Positions 15,937-25,152 of a stretch of DNA of 64,000 bases are shown piece by piece. Every line of letters begins with the position of its first letter. Position 1 is the stretch's first letter. The notes under the pieces were generated by a model that saw nothing but the letters and a program-made list of their open reading frames with translations, did not search any database and was not told where the DNA came from. The position numbers were made by a program, and so were the translations under genes. Origin of the DNA: Pelagibius marinus (GTDB lineage: Bacteria > Pseudomonadota > Alphaproteobacteria > Kiloniellales > Kiloniellaceae); assembly GCF_014925385.1 (NCBI RefSeq), contig NZ_JACSDK010000005.1:81017-145016 (forward strand). Reading direction: 5' to 3'.

Positions 15937-16383
15937 TCAGTTGCCGCCCGGCCACTGGTCACCGCCCTGCCCCTGGGGGAATTTCTCCAGGCCGTCGCCG
16001 ATCTCGTAGAAGTCGGCCTTGTCGTCCATGAAGATATGGCGCACCTGACGCAGGCCGGAAGGCTGGTCGAGCGAGCCGGCGGAAACGGAGACGAAGCCGT
16101 TGCCGGCGCGATCCCAGAACAGGGCGCCGCCGCAGCGGCTGCAGAAGCCGCGCCGCACGCCCGGGGAGGACTCGAACCAGGTGACGCCCGCCGCGTTCTC
16201 GATGTTGAGATCGCCGCGCTGGGCGGCGGAGAAGGCGCCGTAGTTGGTGAAGGCCTTGCGGCACTGGCTGCAGTGACAGGCGACCACCGGGCGCATATTT
16301 CCTTCGACGCGATAGCGCACGGCCCCGCAGGCACAGCCGCCCGTATGGACTTGCGCCTTGTAGGCTTCCACCTCTTCGCTCAC
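15937..16383 (-). CDS. GFA (glutathione-dependent formaldehyde-activating)/CENP-V family protein
   Basis: 148 aa. The zinc-binding cysteines of the Mss4-like fold are all visible: GGCACGAVRY (about 16-25), CHCSQCRKA (about 36-44) and FCSRCGGAL (about 79-87). Family members include Gfa, which speeds S-hydroxymethylglutathione formation, but most have unknown substrates. GTG start at 16383 overlaps the stop of the XRE regulator gene (GTGA), so it is translationally coupled to it. The next gene follows after 3 bp. Confidence 0.88.
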   Translation of the reverse strand: MSEEVEAYKAQVHTGGCACGAVRYRVEGNMRPVVACHCSQCRKAFTNYGAFSAAQRGDLNIENAAGVTWFESSPGVRRGFCSRCGGALFWDRAGNGFVSVSAGSLDQPSGLRQVRHIFMDDKADFYEIGDGLEKFPQGQGGDQWPGGN

Positions 16384-17240
16384 TGCTCCGCTTCCTCCAA
16401 TTCCTTCAACAGCCGCTTCAACACCTGCGGCACGTCCGGCGGCTGCACGATAGCGCCCCGGATCAGATTGTCGAAGTGTTGCGTAAGGGCGCGGATGTGT
16501 TCGGTGGAATTGAAAACGAAGTACATGTTGCCGATGTAAACCGCCGCGCGCGACGGCCCGAAGATGGTGACCGGCGCCGAGTAGTGCTCCAGGCCGTCGT
16601 AGAGGAACCAGCGGAAAGTCGGGTAGAGTTCGTCGACCAGGGCGATCATCCAGGAGAGCTGCAGCTTGCGGCTCGACGCCGGCAGCTGTTCCCAGATACC
16701 CTGGCCGCGGGCGAAGCCTTCCAGCGCCTGCAGCGAGGAGCAGGCCTCCAAGTCGGTCTCCGGGCGCCGGCTGTAGGCCAGGCGCGCCTCGGCCTGTTCC
16801 AGGCGGATGGCGGGCATCTCGCTGCCCTGCTGGGTGTATTCGTAGCGGATGACCTCTTCGCCCTTCAGCAGGTCCGGCAGGGTCGAGGGCACGTAGCGGA
16901 TCTTGTAGCCCACCGCCTCGGCGCGCCAGCGCGCCAGGCGCTCGTCGGAATAGGAAGAAGCGCCGCGGGCGATTTCCGGCGCCTCGCTGAGGATGTTGGT
17001 GCCGACCTTTTCCTCCTGCACCAGTCCCAGCAGCCAGTCGGTGGAGACCTGCTCCTGCTCGGCGATGGCGGCAATGGTCTCGGCGCGCGGCAGGCGGTCG
17101 CTGGTGCCGGAGAGCAGCTGCGACAGGGTCGAGCGGTCGAGCCCGGCCTTGGCCGCGAAGCCGGAGCGGCTGAGGCCAGAGCGCTCGATCACCTGGGAGA
17201 GGCGCTCGCGGAAGGTCTCGACGGTAAGACGGCGATCCAT
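16380..17240 (-). CDS. XRE-family transcriptional regulator with large C-terminal sensor domain
   Basis: 286 aa. An HTH_3 domain lies at about 8-65: FRERLSQVIERSGLSRSGFAAKAG, recognition helix in LDRSTLSQLLSG, then PRAETIAAIAE. About 220 residues of unrecognised mixed alpha/beta sequence follow, ending KRLLKELEEAEQ, presumably a ligand-binding domain. The gene heads a compact operon with GFA, PhnD-like and amidase genes, joined by a 4-bp overlap, so it most likely controls that operon in response to its substrate. ATG 17240 (MDRRLT) is used; an upstream in-frame ATG at 17264 would add MYKVVSLP. CAACTGTTG at about 17263-17271 just upstream is a small palindrome that could be its operator. Confidence 0.82.
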   Translation of the reverse strand: MDRRLTVETFRERLSQVIERSGLSRSGFAAKAGLDRSTLSQLLSGTSDRLPRAETIAAIAEQEQVSTDWLLGLVQEEKVGTNILSEAPEIARGASSYSDERLARWRAEAVGYKIRYVPSTLPDLLKGEEVIRYEYTQQGSEMPAIRLEQAEARLAYSRRPETDLEACSSLQALEGFARGQGIWEQLPASSRKLQLSWMIALVDELYPTFRWFLYDGLEHYSAPVTIFGPSRAAVYIGNMYFVFNSTEHIRALTQHFDNLIRGAIVQPPDVPQVLKRLLKELEEAEQ

Positions 17241-17462
17241 GGGTAAGCTGACTACTTTATACAACAGTTGGTGACAATCATCACATATTAGGAAGAAAGT
17301 ACGTCATTTGTAAACAATGGTGATAAGAAACTGCGAATTGTGCGCAGTCCCGCGTTGTTGTCCCGGCACCTCTTCTGACACCCTCCTGACACAAGGCATT
17401 CCCTGACAAAGGGTCTTTCGGGGTCTTGCTTTCAGGTCCGTTTTCAAAAGGTTGTCGTACAG

Positions 17463-18452
17463 GTGTTTGAAGAAGGTAGCGTCTCCGCAAAGCTCGTCGA
17501 AAATCCGGTCACCTCCCCGCAGGCCTCCCACAGGCGGCCTCCGGCCGGGACTGCACGGCACCTGCCGCGGCGGATCGAGATCCCGACGCTGCTGGTGGCC
17601 CTGGCGATCTATGGCGGCTTCGGCGCCCTCACCTGGTTCCACGCCGCCCTGCCCTGGTGGGTTCTGCTGCCGCTGGGCGCCTACCTAGTCGCCTGGCACA
17701 GCTCCCTGCAGCACGAGGTGACCCACGGCCACCCCACGCCCAGCGCGCTGGCCAACGAACTGCTGGTGCTGCCGAGCCTGTGGCTGTGGATCCCCTTCCG
17801 CCGCTACCGGGACATCCACCTTGCCCACCACAACGACGCCCTGCTGACCGACCCGCTGGAGGATCCGGAATCCTACTACCTGGACGCCGGGCGCTGGGCC
17901 GACGCCGGGTCGCTGACCCGCGCCTTCCTCTGGGTCCACAACACCCTGGCCGGGCGCCTGCTCTTGGGACCGCTGCGCTGCGTCTATCTGTTCTGGAAAG
18001 GCGAGATCGCCCGCGCCCTCGGTGGCGACTTCGGCCACGCCAAGGCCTGGGTCCTCCATGCCGCCGGCGTGGCGCTGGTGCTGGCCTGGGTGGTCGGCGT
18101 CTGTGGCCTGCCGCTGTGGCAGTTCCTGCTATACTTCGTCTATCCGGGCATCGCGTTGTCGCTGGTGCGTTCCTTCCTGGAACACCAGGCGCGCCCGGAG
18201 GTCGCCGAGCGTTCGGTGATCATCGAGGCCGGACCGCTGATGAGCCTGCTGTTCCTCAACAACAACCTGCACCTCGTCCACCACGACAAGCCGGGGCTCG
18301 CCTGGTATCGCATCCCGGCGCTCTACCGCCAGCGCCGCGCGCTCTTCCTGGCCTCCAACGGCGGCTACTATTTCAAGGGCTACGGCGAGATCTTCCGGCG
18401 CTACTTCCTGCGCCCCAAGGAACAGCCGCTGCATCCCTCCGAGGCGGCCTAG
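17463..18452 (+). CDS. Membrane fatty acid desaturase
   Basis: 329 aa integral-membrane di-iron desaturase. Three histidine boxes are present: H84-EVT-H88, H119-LA-H122-H123 and H270-LV-H273-H274, between hydrophobic segments at about 42-76, 101-113, 197-234 and 256-268. It acts on acyl-lipids or fatty acids and would adjust membrane fluidity; beta-carotene hydroxylase-like enzymes share the fold. The start is uncertain: GTG 17463 gives the listed protein with an AAGG about 12 nt upstream, but the first conserved segment begins only near residue 36. Monocistronic, divergent from the XRE operon and convergent with lepB one base later. Confidence 0.83.
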   Translation: MFEEGSVSAKLVENPVTSPQASHRRPPAGTARHLPRRIEIPTLLVALAIYGGFGALTWFHAALPWWVLLPLGAYLVAWHSSLQHEVTHGHPTPSALANELLVLPSLWLWIPFRRYRDIHLAHHNDALLTDPLEDPESYYLDAGRWADAGSLTRAFLWVHNTLAGRLLLGPLRCVYLFWKGEIARALGGDFGHAKAWVLHAAGVALVLAWVVGVCGLPLWQFLLYFVYPGIALSLVRSFLEHQARPEVAERSVIIEAGPLMSLLFLNNNLHLVHHDKPGLAWYRIPALYRQRRALFLASNGGYYFKGYGEIFRRYFLRPKEQPLHPSEAA

Positions 18453-18453
18453 A

Positions 18454-19335
18454 TCAATCCTCGTCGAAGAGGCGCAGGCGCTGCGCTTCGCTGTTCCAGA
18501 CGACGACGGCCAGGCGCCCTCTGAGGTTCTCGCGCGGCACATAGCCCATCATCCCCCCCACCCGGCTGTCGACGCTGTTATCGCGGTTGTCGCCCAGGAA
18601 GAAGTAATGCCCCGCCGGCACCTCGAAGACCCCGGTGTCGTCCAGGGGCATGTGCTCCCCCAGCTCACGGATCATGTAGCTGCGCCCGTTGGACAGGGTC
18701 TCCCGGTAGAGCTCACCCTGTTCCCCTGCCGGTTGCTCCACCTCTTCCTGCGGGACCCGCTCGCCGTTGATATTGAGGGAACCAGCCTTCATCTGAACCC
18801 TGTCGCCCGGCAGGCCGACCAGGCGCTTTATGTAGGTCGTCGCGTCGTCGCTGGGCAGCAAGAAGACGGCCACGTCGCCGCGCTGCGGCTCGACGAATTG
18901 ATAGATGAACTTCGAGACGAAGAGATAGTCGCCGACCTGCAGGGACGGCTCCATGCTGCCGGCGGGAACGGAATAAGGCTCCCAAAGCACCTTCGGCATC
19001 AGGGCGAGCAAAAGGGGCCCGCCCAACAGTAGGAACATCGCCAGCAACCGGTCTTCCGACGTCTTACTGCCGCCTTCCCCCGCTTCGCGACAGCAGTGGA
19101 GGGCACCGACAAGACAGTAGACCGCCGCGAGCCCGCCCATCGTCACGCCGACCGGCGTCGGCAAGAAGCCGAAGTGCGCAGAAAGCAGGGGCAGGACGAT
19201 CACCCAGGCCGCCGCAAGGGCATAGACCAGCGCCCAAAGCCACCTGCCGAGATAAAGCATTCCGAAAACAGGGCTCAAGATGAGCCCGATGACAGCCGCC
19301 GCCCAGGGCCGCCGGTTCCTGAAAGCTGAGAACAT
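18454..19335 (-). CDS. lepB: Signal peptidase I
   Basis: 293 aa. Catalytic Ser127 is in YSVPAGSMEPSL and the general base Lys170 in TYIKRLVGLPGD. The box GDNRDNSVDSRVGG (near the end) and the GYVPRENLRG segment complete the S26 signature. About 115 residues precede the catalytic domain, with three or four hydrophobic segments (12-30, 33-52, 63-80, 97-113), more than the one or two anchors of E. coli LepB. It is not beside rnc/acpS as the housekeeping alphaproteobacterial lepB often is, so it may be an additional signal peptidase. ATG 19335 is used; ATG 19374 (13 residues longer, AAGG 9 nt upstream) is a real alternative. Confidence 0.87.
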   Translation of the reverse strand: MFSAFRNRRPWAAAVIGLILSPVFGMLYLGRWLWALVYALAAAWVIVLPLLSAHFGFLPTPVGVTMGGLAAVYCLVGALHCCREAGEGGSKTSEDRLLAMFLLLGGPLLLALMPKVLWEPYSVPAGSMEPSLQVGDYLFVSKFIYQFVEPQRGDVAVFLLPSDDATTYIKRLVGLPGDRVQMKAGSLNINGERVPQEEVEQPAGEQGELYRETLSNGRSYMIRELGEHMPLDDTGVFEVPAGHYFFLGDNRDNSVDSRVGGMMGYVPRENLRGRLAVVVWNSEAQRLRLFDED

Positions 19336-19542
19336 TTCTACCGACCAAAAAGAACCATCACAGGGGCGGAGCATAATACCGGGCCTTCAACCGCGGCGAT
19401 AGTGCATCCGCAACAGCCGACCGGTTGGCAAGCGGCACACCTTGGGCTATGTCACAGGGGAAACGGCCATCTGGCCGGCCAGCTTTCCAGTCCAAGAACG
19501 TCCCCTTGTTCGGCAATCGCCTCGCCCGGAGCACCCTTTTTC

Positions 19543-20802
19543 ATGATCACCGAGAAACCCGGCCTGATGGAGGAAGTCCGCGGCCGCTTCGCCCACGTCG
19601 ATACCTGTCCCATCACCGGCCCGCGCATCTTCTTCGAGAACGCCGGCGGCGCGCTGACCCTGAAGTCGGTGGTCGAAACCTCCGCCACCTATGCGGCCAT
19701 CCCCGACAACCAGGGGCGCGACAATCCGGCCTCCAAGGAACTGATGCGGGTCATCGGCCAGGCCAAGGCCGACATGCGGACCTTCTTCAACGTCGCCGGC
19801 GGCCAGCTTTTCGTCGGCGAGAGCGGCACCGAGGTTCTCTTCCGCCTTATCCGCAGTGCGGTCAACGCCGTCCCCGAAGGCGGCAAGCTGCTGGGCAGCA
19901 CGCTGGAGCATCCCGCCTCGCGCAGCGCCATGGGCTACTGGGCGGAGAAGACCGGGCGCGAGCACATCCTCGTCGCCCACGACGACGCCACCGGCACCGT
20001 GGGGGTCGAAGCCTACCGCAAGGCGCTGTCGGCGGACCTGCGGGTCGCGACCATCCTGCACACCTCCCCCGTCACCGGCATGTCCGTCGACGTCCCGGCC
20101 ATCGCCAAGGCGATCCGCGAGGCGGCGCCCGGCTGCCTCATCATCGTCGACGGCATCCAGCACGCCAGCCACGGCCACATCGACATCGACAGCTACGGCA
20201 TCGACGGCTACGCCATCTCCCCCTACAAGGTCTTCTCCCGCCACGGCTACGGCATCGGCTGGGCCTCCGACCGGCTGACCGCCCTGCCCAAGGAACAGCT
20301 GCGCGGCGGCCCGGCGGAGAACTGGGAACTGGGCACCCGCGACACCGGGGCCTACGCCACCTTCTCCAACGTCGTCGACTACTTCGCCTGGCTGGGCGGC
20401 CACTTCACCGGCTCGGGCGACAAGCGCGCCCGCATCGAGGCGGCGGCCAAGGCCATCCACGCCCACGAAAAGACGCTGACCGACGCCATGCTCTACGGCA
20501 CCGGCAACCTCAAGGGCCTGAGCGAATTGCCGGGCGTGGGGATCATCGGCGGCATCGAGAACCCGGCGCGCGAGGGCCTGGTCTCCCTCACCGTCGAGGG
20601 CAAGGAGGCCGCGGACGTGGTTGCCGCCTTGAACGACCAGGGCATCCGCACCCACACCCGCAAGGCGGACCACTACTCCGGCAACGTCCTGGACCCGCTC
20701 GGCCTGCCCTCCGCCGTGCGCGTCTCCCTCTGCCACTACAACTCGCTGGAGGAAGTCGCCCAGTTCCTGGCCGCCATGGCGGAGATCGCCGACGCCGGCT
20801 AG
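19543..20802 (+). CDS. Class V aminotransferase-fold PLP enzyme (cysteine desulfurase-like)
   Basis: 419 aa. The fold-type I PLP signature is present: EHPASR with His123, VDGIQHASHG with Asp203 and His207, and the Schiff-base Lys229 in AISPYKVFSRHG. Overall it resembles NifS/SufS-like and isopenicillin-N-epimerase-like proteins, but the mobile loop with the catalytic Cys of SufS is not obvious, so desulfurase activity is uncertain; a beta-lyase or aminotransferase is possible. No Fe-S assembly genes are adjacent. It ends 3 bp before the convergent cyclase gene. Start ATG 19543 (GGAG about 10 nt upstream) fits the family N-terminus; a longer reading from 19402 adds unlikely sequence. Confidence 0.8.
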   Translation: MITEKPGLMEEVRGRFAHVDTCPITGPRIFFENAGGALTLKSVVETSATYAAIPDNQGRDNPASKELMRVIGQAKADMRTFFNVAGGQLFVGESGTEVLFRLIRSAVNAVPEGGKLLGSTLEHPASRSAMGYWAEKTGREHILVAHDDATGTVGVEAYRKALSADLRVATILHTSPVTGMSVDVPAIAKAIREAAPGCLIIVDGIQHASHGHIDIDSYGIDGYAISPYKVFSRHGYGIGWASDRLTALPKEQLRGGPAENWELGTRDTGAYATFSNVVDYFAWLGGHFTGSGDKRARIEAAAKAIHAHEKTLTDAMLYGTGNLKGLSELPGVGIIGGIENPAREGLVSLTVEGKEAADVVAALNDQGIRTHTRKADHYSGNVLDPLGLPSAVRVSLCHYNSLEEVAQFLAAMAEIADAG

Positions 20803-20805
20803 AGC

Positions 20806-22392
20806 CTATTCCATCTGTGGCTTGGCACCTGACTTGGTCGCCAACGCGGTTATGGCGCTTTGCAGCGTGCCTTTGAGGCGATGCACATCTGCATCGTCGA
20901 GCATATTGACGTCGATAAAGACGTTCATACCGGCGCCATAGGCGTTGAATACGCTGGTCCGGGCCGGGTCGCAGGCTATTGCCCCCTCGACCATGTAAGG
21001 CACGACATCGCGGGTGATACCCTTCACCTGGATCGGCTCGAGTTTGCGGGCGCGCACCACATCCTGCACCAGCGCAAAGGTCTCGTAACTCATCACGATA
21101 TGCCCCGGCTCGGCAATCGACTGCAGGCGCGCGGCGAGGTTCGCCTCGGCACCGATGATGGTGTAGTCCATGCGATCGTTGCTGCCGAAGTTCCCCACGT
21201 TGCAGTAGCCGGTATTGATCCCCATGCGCACCATGAAGGGATCCTGAACGCCGCGGCGGCGCCACTCGGCATTGAGCTCGACCAGGCGCTTCTGCATCTC
21301 CATGGCCATGTAGAGGCAGGACTTGGCGTCCTCGGCGGCGCCTTTGGTCTCCGGATCACCGAAGAAGGCGAGGATGGCGTCGCCGATGAACTTGTCCACC
21401 GTCGCGCCGTGGGCAGCGGCGATGGTCGACATCTCGGTGAAGTACTCGTTCAGCAGGTTCGTCAGCTCCTCCGGCTGCAGGCGCTCCGACATCGAGGTGA
21501 AGTTCTGGATGTCGGAGAAGAAGATCGTCAGCTTCTTGCGCTCGGTCGAGATGGCGACGTCCTTCTCGCCGCTGAAGATGCTCTTGTAGATCTGCGGCGA
21601 CAGGTACTTGGCGATCTTCATGGAGATCGAGGCCAGGAAGGAGTTGGCCGTCTCCAGTTCCTCGTTCATGCGCCGCATGGCTTTGGCCTGTCGCGACTGC
21701 AGGAACACGAAGGCGGTGCCGGCACTGCCGGCGGCCAGCAGATAGGCCAGCAGGAACTTGAAGGAGAGGATGTTGGCGGCGATCGGCTGCTCGATGGTGA
21801 TCGCCTGGATTCCGCGCACGTCGCCCACCTGCCAGTCGTGCCTGGGACTTTCCGGGTGCGAGTTGTGGCAATCGACGCAGGCCCCGCCCAGCATAACCGG
21901 CGTGGCGATGCGGATGCGTCGGTCGAAGAAGGAGCCCGTAGTCTCCACCATCGACGCATCGGCCCGCCGGCTTTCGCGGAAGGCCGCCAGCGCGCGGGTT
22001 TCGAAGCCGTCCAAGACGTGCGGCGCGCGGTTGGCGAAGGGAAAATCGGAGACGAAACGGTAAGCGACGATGCCTTCCTTCCTGCCGATCACCTCGCCCA
22101 GTTCAATCGACAGGGTCGCCGGGATGGGAATGGCGCCGGGAACGTCGTGGTAGTTGTGCAGCGGGCGCGCCTCGCCCGGCGCCTCCAGCACGCGGCGAAC
22201 GACATTGCGCGCATAGTAGCCGCGGATATCGCTGATGACCGAGCTGAGGCTCTCTGCCTGGGTGTGCAGCGCTTGGTCGGACAGGTTCCGCAGATCGAGC
22301 CATACCGCCACGGGCAGCATGACCACCCCCAGGATCACGGCAACGGCCAGCAGTTGCGGCCGGAAAATGTGAGAACTAGCGGTCGCCGGCAT
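20806..22392 (-). CDS. Membrane adenylate cyclase (class III) with DUF3365 haem-c-type sensor domain
   Basis: 528 aa. TM1 is at about 13-31. A periplasmic DUF3365 (Tll0287-like) domain follows (about 35-205) with one c-type haem site C172-V-D-C175-H176 and downstream HPESPRHDW. TM2 is at about 208-230, then a linker (RRMNEELETANSFLASI) and a class III cyclase domain (about 285-480). There FFSDIQNFTS supplies the first metal Asp294, DKFIGDAILAFFGDP the purine-binding Lys and second metal Asp, and DYTIIGAEANLAARL the transition-state Asn/Arg. A Lys/Asp-type purine pocket suggests ATP over GTP. It presumably couples a redox or gas signal at the haem to cAMP. Monocistronic. Confidence 0.88.
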   Translation of the reverse strand: MPATASSHIFRPQLLAVAVILGVVMLPVAVWLDLRNLSDQALHTQAESLSSVISDIRGYYARNVVRRVLEAPGEARPLHNYHDVPGAIPIPATLSIELGEVIGRKEGIVAYRFVSDFPFANRAPHVLDGFETRALAAFRESRRADASMVETTGSFFDRRIRIATPVMLGGACVDCHNSHPESPRHDWQVGDVRGIQAITIEQPIAANILSFKFLLAYLLAAGSAGTAFVFLQSRQAKAMRRMNEELETANSFLASISMKIAKYLSPQIYKSIFSGEKDVAISTERKKLTIFFSDIQNFTSMSERLQPEELTNLLNEYFTEMSTIAAAHGATVDKFIGDAILAFFGDPETKGAAEDAKSCLYMAMEMQKRLVELNAEWRRRGVQDPFMVRMGINTGYCNVGNFGSNDRMDYTIIGAEANLAARLQSIAEPGHIVMSYETFALVQDVVRARKLEPIQVKGITRDVVPYMVEGAIACDPARTSVFNAYGAGMNVFIDVNMLDDADVHRLKGTLQSAITALATKSGAKPQME

Positions 22393-22606
22393 TGCAGCCC
22401 TCTCCAGACCGTAGGTCCCGGCAGACTACCCCGAAACCGCGCTTCGGGAATAGCACTACAAAGCGCCCGGCAATCACCCTTTCGAGATGCAACTTCCGGC
22501 GAAATCGCCTTTCGGCTCTTTTCCGCCGTGGGTTTTGCCGCTGCCGCCCTGACGGAGATCGCCAGCGGGAGTAAGAACGCCTGACCCGCAGGTCGACCAT
22601 TCCATC

Positions 22607-23557
22607 TCACTGCCGCGCGCTGCGCGGCCCGGCCGAAACGCCTTCCGCGGTCTGCACGGAGGCGGCGGCGATATCGTGCGCGGCGGCGCGCTGCATCAGC
22701 CGGTGCTCGCGGTAGAAGGTGTACATGCCCATCCCGACGACGATGGCCGCGCCGGTGAGAGTCCAGATATCGGGGATTTCGCCGAAGACGACGATGCCGA
22801 GCACGATGGCCCAGATCATGATGGTGTAGCGGAAGGGCGAGATCACCGCGACCTCGCCGACCCGCATGGCCTTGATGGAAAAAAGGTAGCCGAAGAAGAG
22901 AAAGCCCGCCGAGGCGCAGAGCAGACCGAGGTGGTCCAGGTTCATGGGCTGCCAGTCCTGGGTTGTCGCCACCGCGCCGGCGAAAAGCGCGGTGGCCAGG
23001 GCGGTCACGAAAGCGGCATAGAGCGAGGGCAGCCCTGGCGAGAAGCGCCGCGTCGAGAGGTCGCGCAGCACCATGAAGCCGACCGCCGCCACCGCCCAGA
23101 GGGAATAGGCCGTGAAGCCCTCGGCGCCCGGCCGCACGATGATCATCACCCCGGCAAAGCCGACGGCGATGGCGCTGTAGCGCCGCCAGCCGACCCGCTC
23201 GCCCATGAACAGCGCCGCGGCCAGGGTAATGGCCAGGGGAATGGCCTGGATGATCGCCGTCGCGTTGGCGATGGGCATGTGATAGAGCGCGGAGAGGAAG
23301 CAGGTCGCGCTGCCGATTTCCCCGACGACCCGCAGGCTGAGGAAGAGGCTGTCCTGTCGCGAAGGCCGGTAGAACAGCTTGTTGCGCCGGATCGAGAGAA
23401 TGGCGATGAGGACCGAAAGCAGCAGGCCGCGCAGGCTTATTGCCTGAAACAGCTCCAGGTCGGCGAAGACCAGCTTCATCATGGTGTCGTTCAGGCAGAA
23501 GCCCGCCATGGCGACCGCCATGAAGAACGCGCCGCGCAGATTGTCCGAAGAAACCAA
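22607..23557 (-). CDS. DMT-superfamily (EamA) transporter
   Basis: 316 aa, ten predicted hydrophobic segments arranged as two five-helix EamA repeats (about 8-150 and 160-295). Typical landmarks are the RGLLLSVLIAI segment, IANATAIIQAIPLAITLAAALFMGERVGWRR (end of repeat one; E-R-x-G-W) and ISPFRYTIMIWAIVLGIVVFGEIPD (end of repeat two), quoted only partly. Such proteins export or import metabolites; the substrate is not predictable. The start codon appears to be TTG 23557 (MVSSDN); a shorter start at MAVAMAGF is possible. It ends in the minus direction with no clear terminator. Confidence 0.85.
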   Translation of the reverse strand: MVSSDNLRGAFFMAVAMAGFCLNDTMMKLVFADLELFQAISLRGLLLSVLIAILSIRRNKLFYRPSRQDSLFLSLRVVGEIGSATCFLSALYHMPIANATAIIQAIPLAITLAAALFMGERVGWRRYSAIAVGFAGVMIIVRPGAEGFTAYSLWAVAAVGFMVLRDLSTRRFSPGLPSLYAAFVTALATALFAGAVATTQDWQPMNLDHLGLLCASAGFLFFGYLFSIKAMRVGEVAVISPFRYTIMIWAIVLGIVVFGEIPDIWTLTGAAIVVGMGMYTFYREHRLMQRAAAHDIAAASVQTAEGVSAGPRSARQ

Positions 23558-23601
23558 GAATGTCGTCCCGAGTCGAGCGTCAGGGCCAAGCTATAGCCCA
23601 A

Positions 23602-25152
23602 TCACGCCGCCTCGGCACCCCCTTCCGCCGTGCGGCGCGCCACGAAGTCGTCGACCGCCTCGAGGATCGCCGGGTCCAGGGGCGGCGGCGTGAAGTCCGT
23701 CAGCACCTGCTTGTAGAGCCGGTTGGCGCGCTGGGTGGCGGTTTCGCTGCCGGCTTCCTGCCAGGTCTCGAAGTTGCGCCAGTCGGAAAGCATGGGACTG
23801 TAGAAGGCGCTCTCGTAGCGCTCCAGGGTGTGGGCGGCGCCGAAGAAGTGGCCGCCCGGGCCGACCTCGCGGATCGCGTCCAGGCCGATGGCGGCCTCGC
23901 TGACCTCCAGCGGCGTCATGACCTCGCTCATCATCTGCAGCATCTCGGCGTCCAGCACGAACTTCTCGAAGGAGGCGCAGAGCCCGCCCTCCAGCCAGCC
24001 GGCGCCGTGCATGATGAAGTTGGCCTGACCCATGAGCGCGCCCCAGATCGACATCTGCGATTCGTAGGCCGCCTGCGCGTCGACGCAGTTGGCGGCATTG
24101 GCGTTGGAAGAGCGGTAGGGCACGCCGAGGTCGCGCGCGAGCTGCCCGCCGGCGATGGCCGCGCGGGTGTATTCCGGCGTCCCGAAGGCGGGCGCGCCGG
24201 ACTTCATGTCGACGTTGGAGGTGAAACCGCCGTAGATCACCGGCGCACCGGGATTGACAAGCTGGGCCAAGGCGAGGCCTGCCATGGCCTCGGCGTGCTG
24301 CTGGGCCAGCGCCCCGGCCAGGGTCGCCGGGCTCATGGCGCCGGAAAGCGTAAAGGGCGTGATCGCCACCACCTGGTTATGCCGCGCCATCTCGATCACG
24401 CCCTCGATCATCGGCCCGTCAAGGCGCAGCGGCGAGGAGGTGTTGACGATGGTGAAGAGCCGCGGCTTCTCGACAAGCTCGGCTTCCGTGAGGCCATAGC
24501 CCAGGCGCACCATCTCAAGCCCGTCGAGGATGCGGGTGCGGCCCAGGGAATAGGCGTGAAAGACCTTGTCAGTCAGAACGAGACAGTCACGGATCGCGTC
24601 CAGGTGACGGGTTGCCGGATGCAAGTCCACGGGTTCGACGGGGTAGCCGGCGACGAAGTGAATGATGTTGAAGGCCTGGGTCAGGCGCAGGAAGTTCTGG
24701 TAGTCGCGATGGCTCCCGGGACGCCGGCCACCGTCCAGGTCCGAGGCGTTGGGCGCCGAGCCGACCGAGCCGAAGACCACGTTGCGGCCGCCGATGGTCA
24801 GGTCGTGCGCCGGATTGCGGGCATGAAGGGTGAACCGGGCCGGGGCGCTGGCCAGCGCCTGCTTCACCAGGCCGCGGTCGAAGCGCACCCGCTGCGTACC
24901 CGGCTCCACCTCGGCCCCGGCCTTGGCCAGGATCTCCAGCGCTTCCGGGTGCAGGAAGTCCATGCCGACTTCCTCCAGGATGCGGAAGGCGGCATCGCTG
25001 ATCATCTCAAGCTGTTCGGGCGAAAGCACCTCAAGCGGCTGGTAGGGGCTCTCCAGCGAACGCCAGGGCAGCTGCCGCAGCCCCGCACCGCGGCCGCCTT
25101 CTCTCGCGCCTGCTCCCTGCCGCGCCCGCCGGCGCATGGAATCCCTCGCCAT
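23602..25152 (-). CDS. MttB-family (trimethylamine/betaine:corrinoid) methyltransferase, non-pyrrolysine, copy 1
   Basis: 516 aa. A TIM-barrel methyltransferase of the MttB/COG5598 superfamily: QLEMISDAAFRILEEVGMDFLHPEALEIL at the start, SVGSAPNASDLDGGRRPGS near 130, INTSSPLRLDG-type strand NTSSPLRLD at about 247, GGFTSNVDMKSGAPAFGTPEY, and EVGPGGHFFGAAHTLERYE near the end (all partial citations). No in-frame amber codon interrupts it, so it belongs with non-pyrrolysine members such as the glycine-betaine enzyme MtgB. Expected role: transfer of a methyl group from a quaternary amine to a corrinoid protein like that at 60242. Basic, Gly/Arg-rich 25-residue N-terminus. Monocistronic, about 35 kb from the C1 operon. 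Confidence 0.87.
   Translation of the reverse strand: MARDSMRRRARQGAGAREGGRGAGLRQLPWRSLESPYQPLEVLSPEQLEMISDAAFRILEEVGMDFLHPEALEILAKAGAEVEPGTQRVRFDRGLVKQALASAPARFTLHARNPAHDLTIGGRNVVFGSVGSAPNASDLDGGRRPGSHRDYQNFLRLTQAFNIIHFVAGYPVEPVDLHPATRHLDAIRDCLVLTDKVFHAYSLGRTRILDGLEMVRLGYGLTEAELVEKPRLFTIVNTSSPLRLDGPMIEGVIEMARHNQVVAITPFTLSGAMSPATLAGALAQQHAEAMAGLALAQLVNPGAPVIYGGFTSNVDMKSGAPAFGTPEYTRAAIAGGQLARDLGVPYRSSNANAANCVDAQAAYESQMSIWGALMGQANFIMHGAGWLEGGLCASFEKFVLDAEMLQMMSEVMTPLEVSEAAIGLDAIREVGPGGHFFGAAHTLERYESAFYSPMLSDWRNFETWQEAGSETATQRANRLYKQVLTDFTPPPLDPAILEAVDDFVARRTAEGGAEAA

Noticed and set aside
17253..17266. ATACAAC half-site near the XRE regulator gene
   Set aside because: Only one half of the HutC palindrome is present and the gene has no link to histidine use.
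20860..22584. 574-codon plus-strand ORF opposite the adenylate cyclase gene
   Set aside because: His/Val/Gly-rich translation with no domain; typical antisense shadow of a GC-rich gene.
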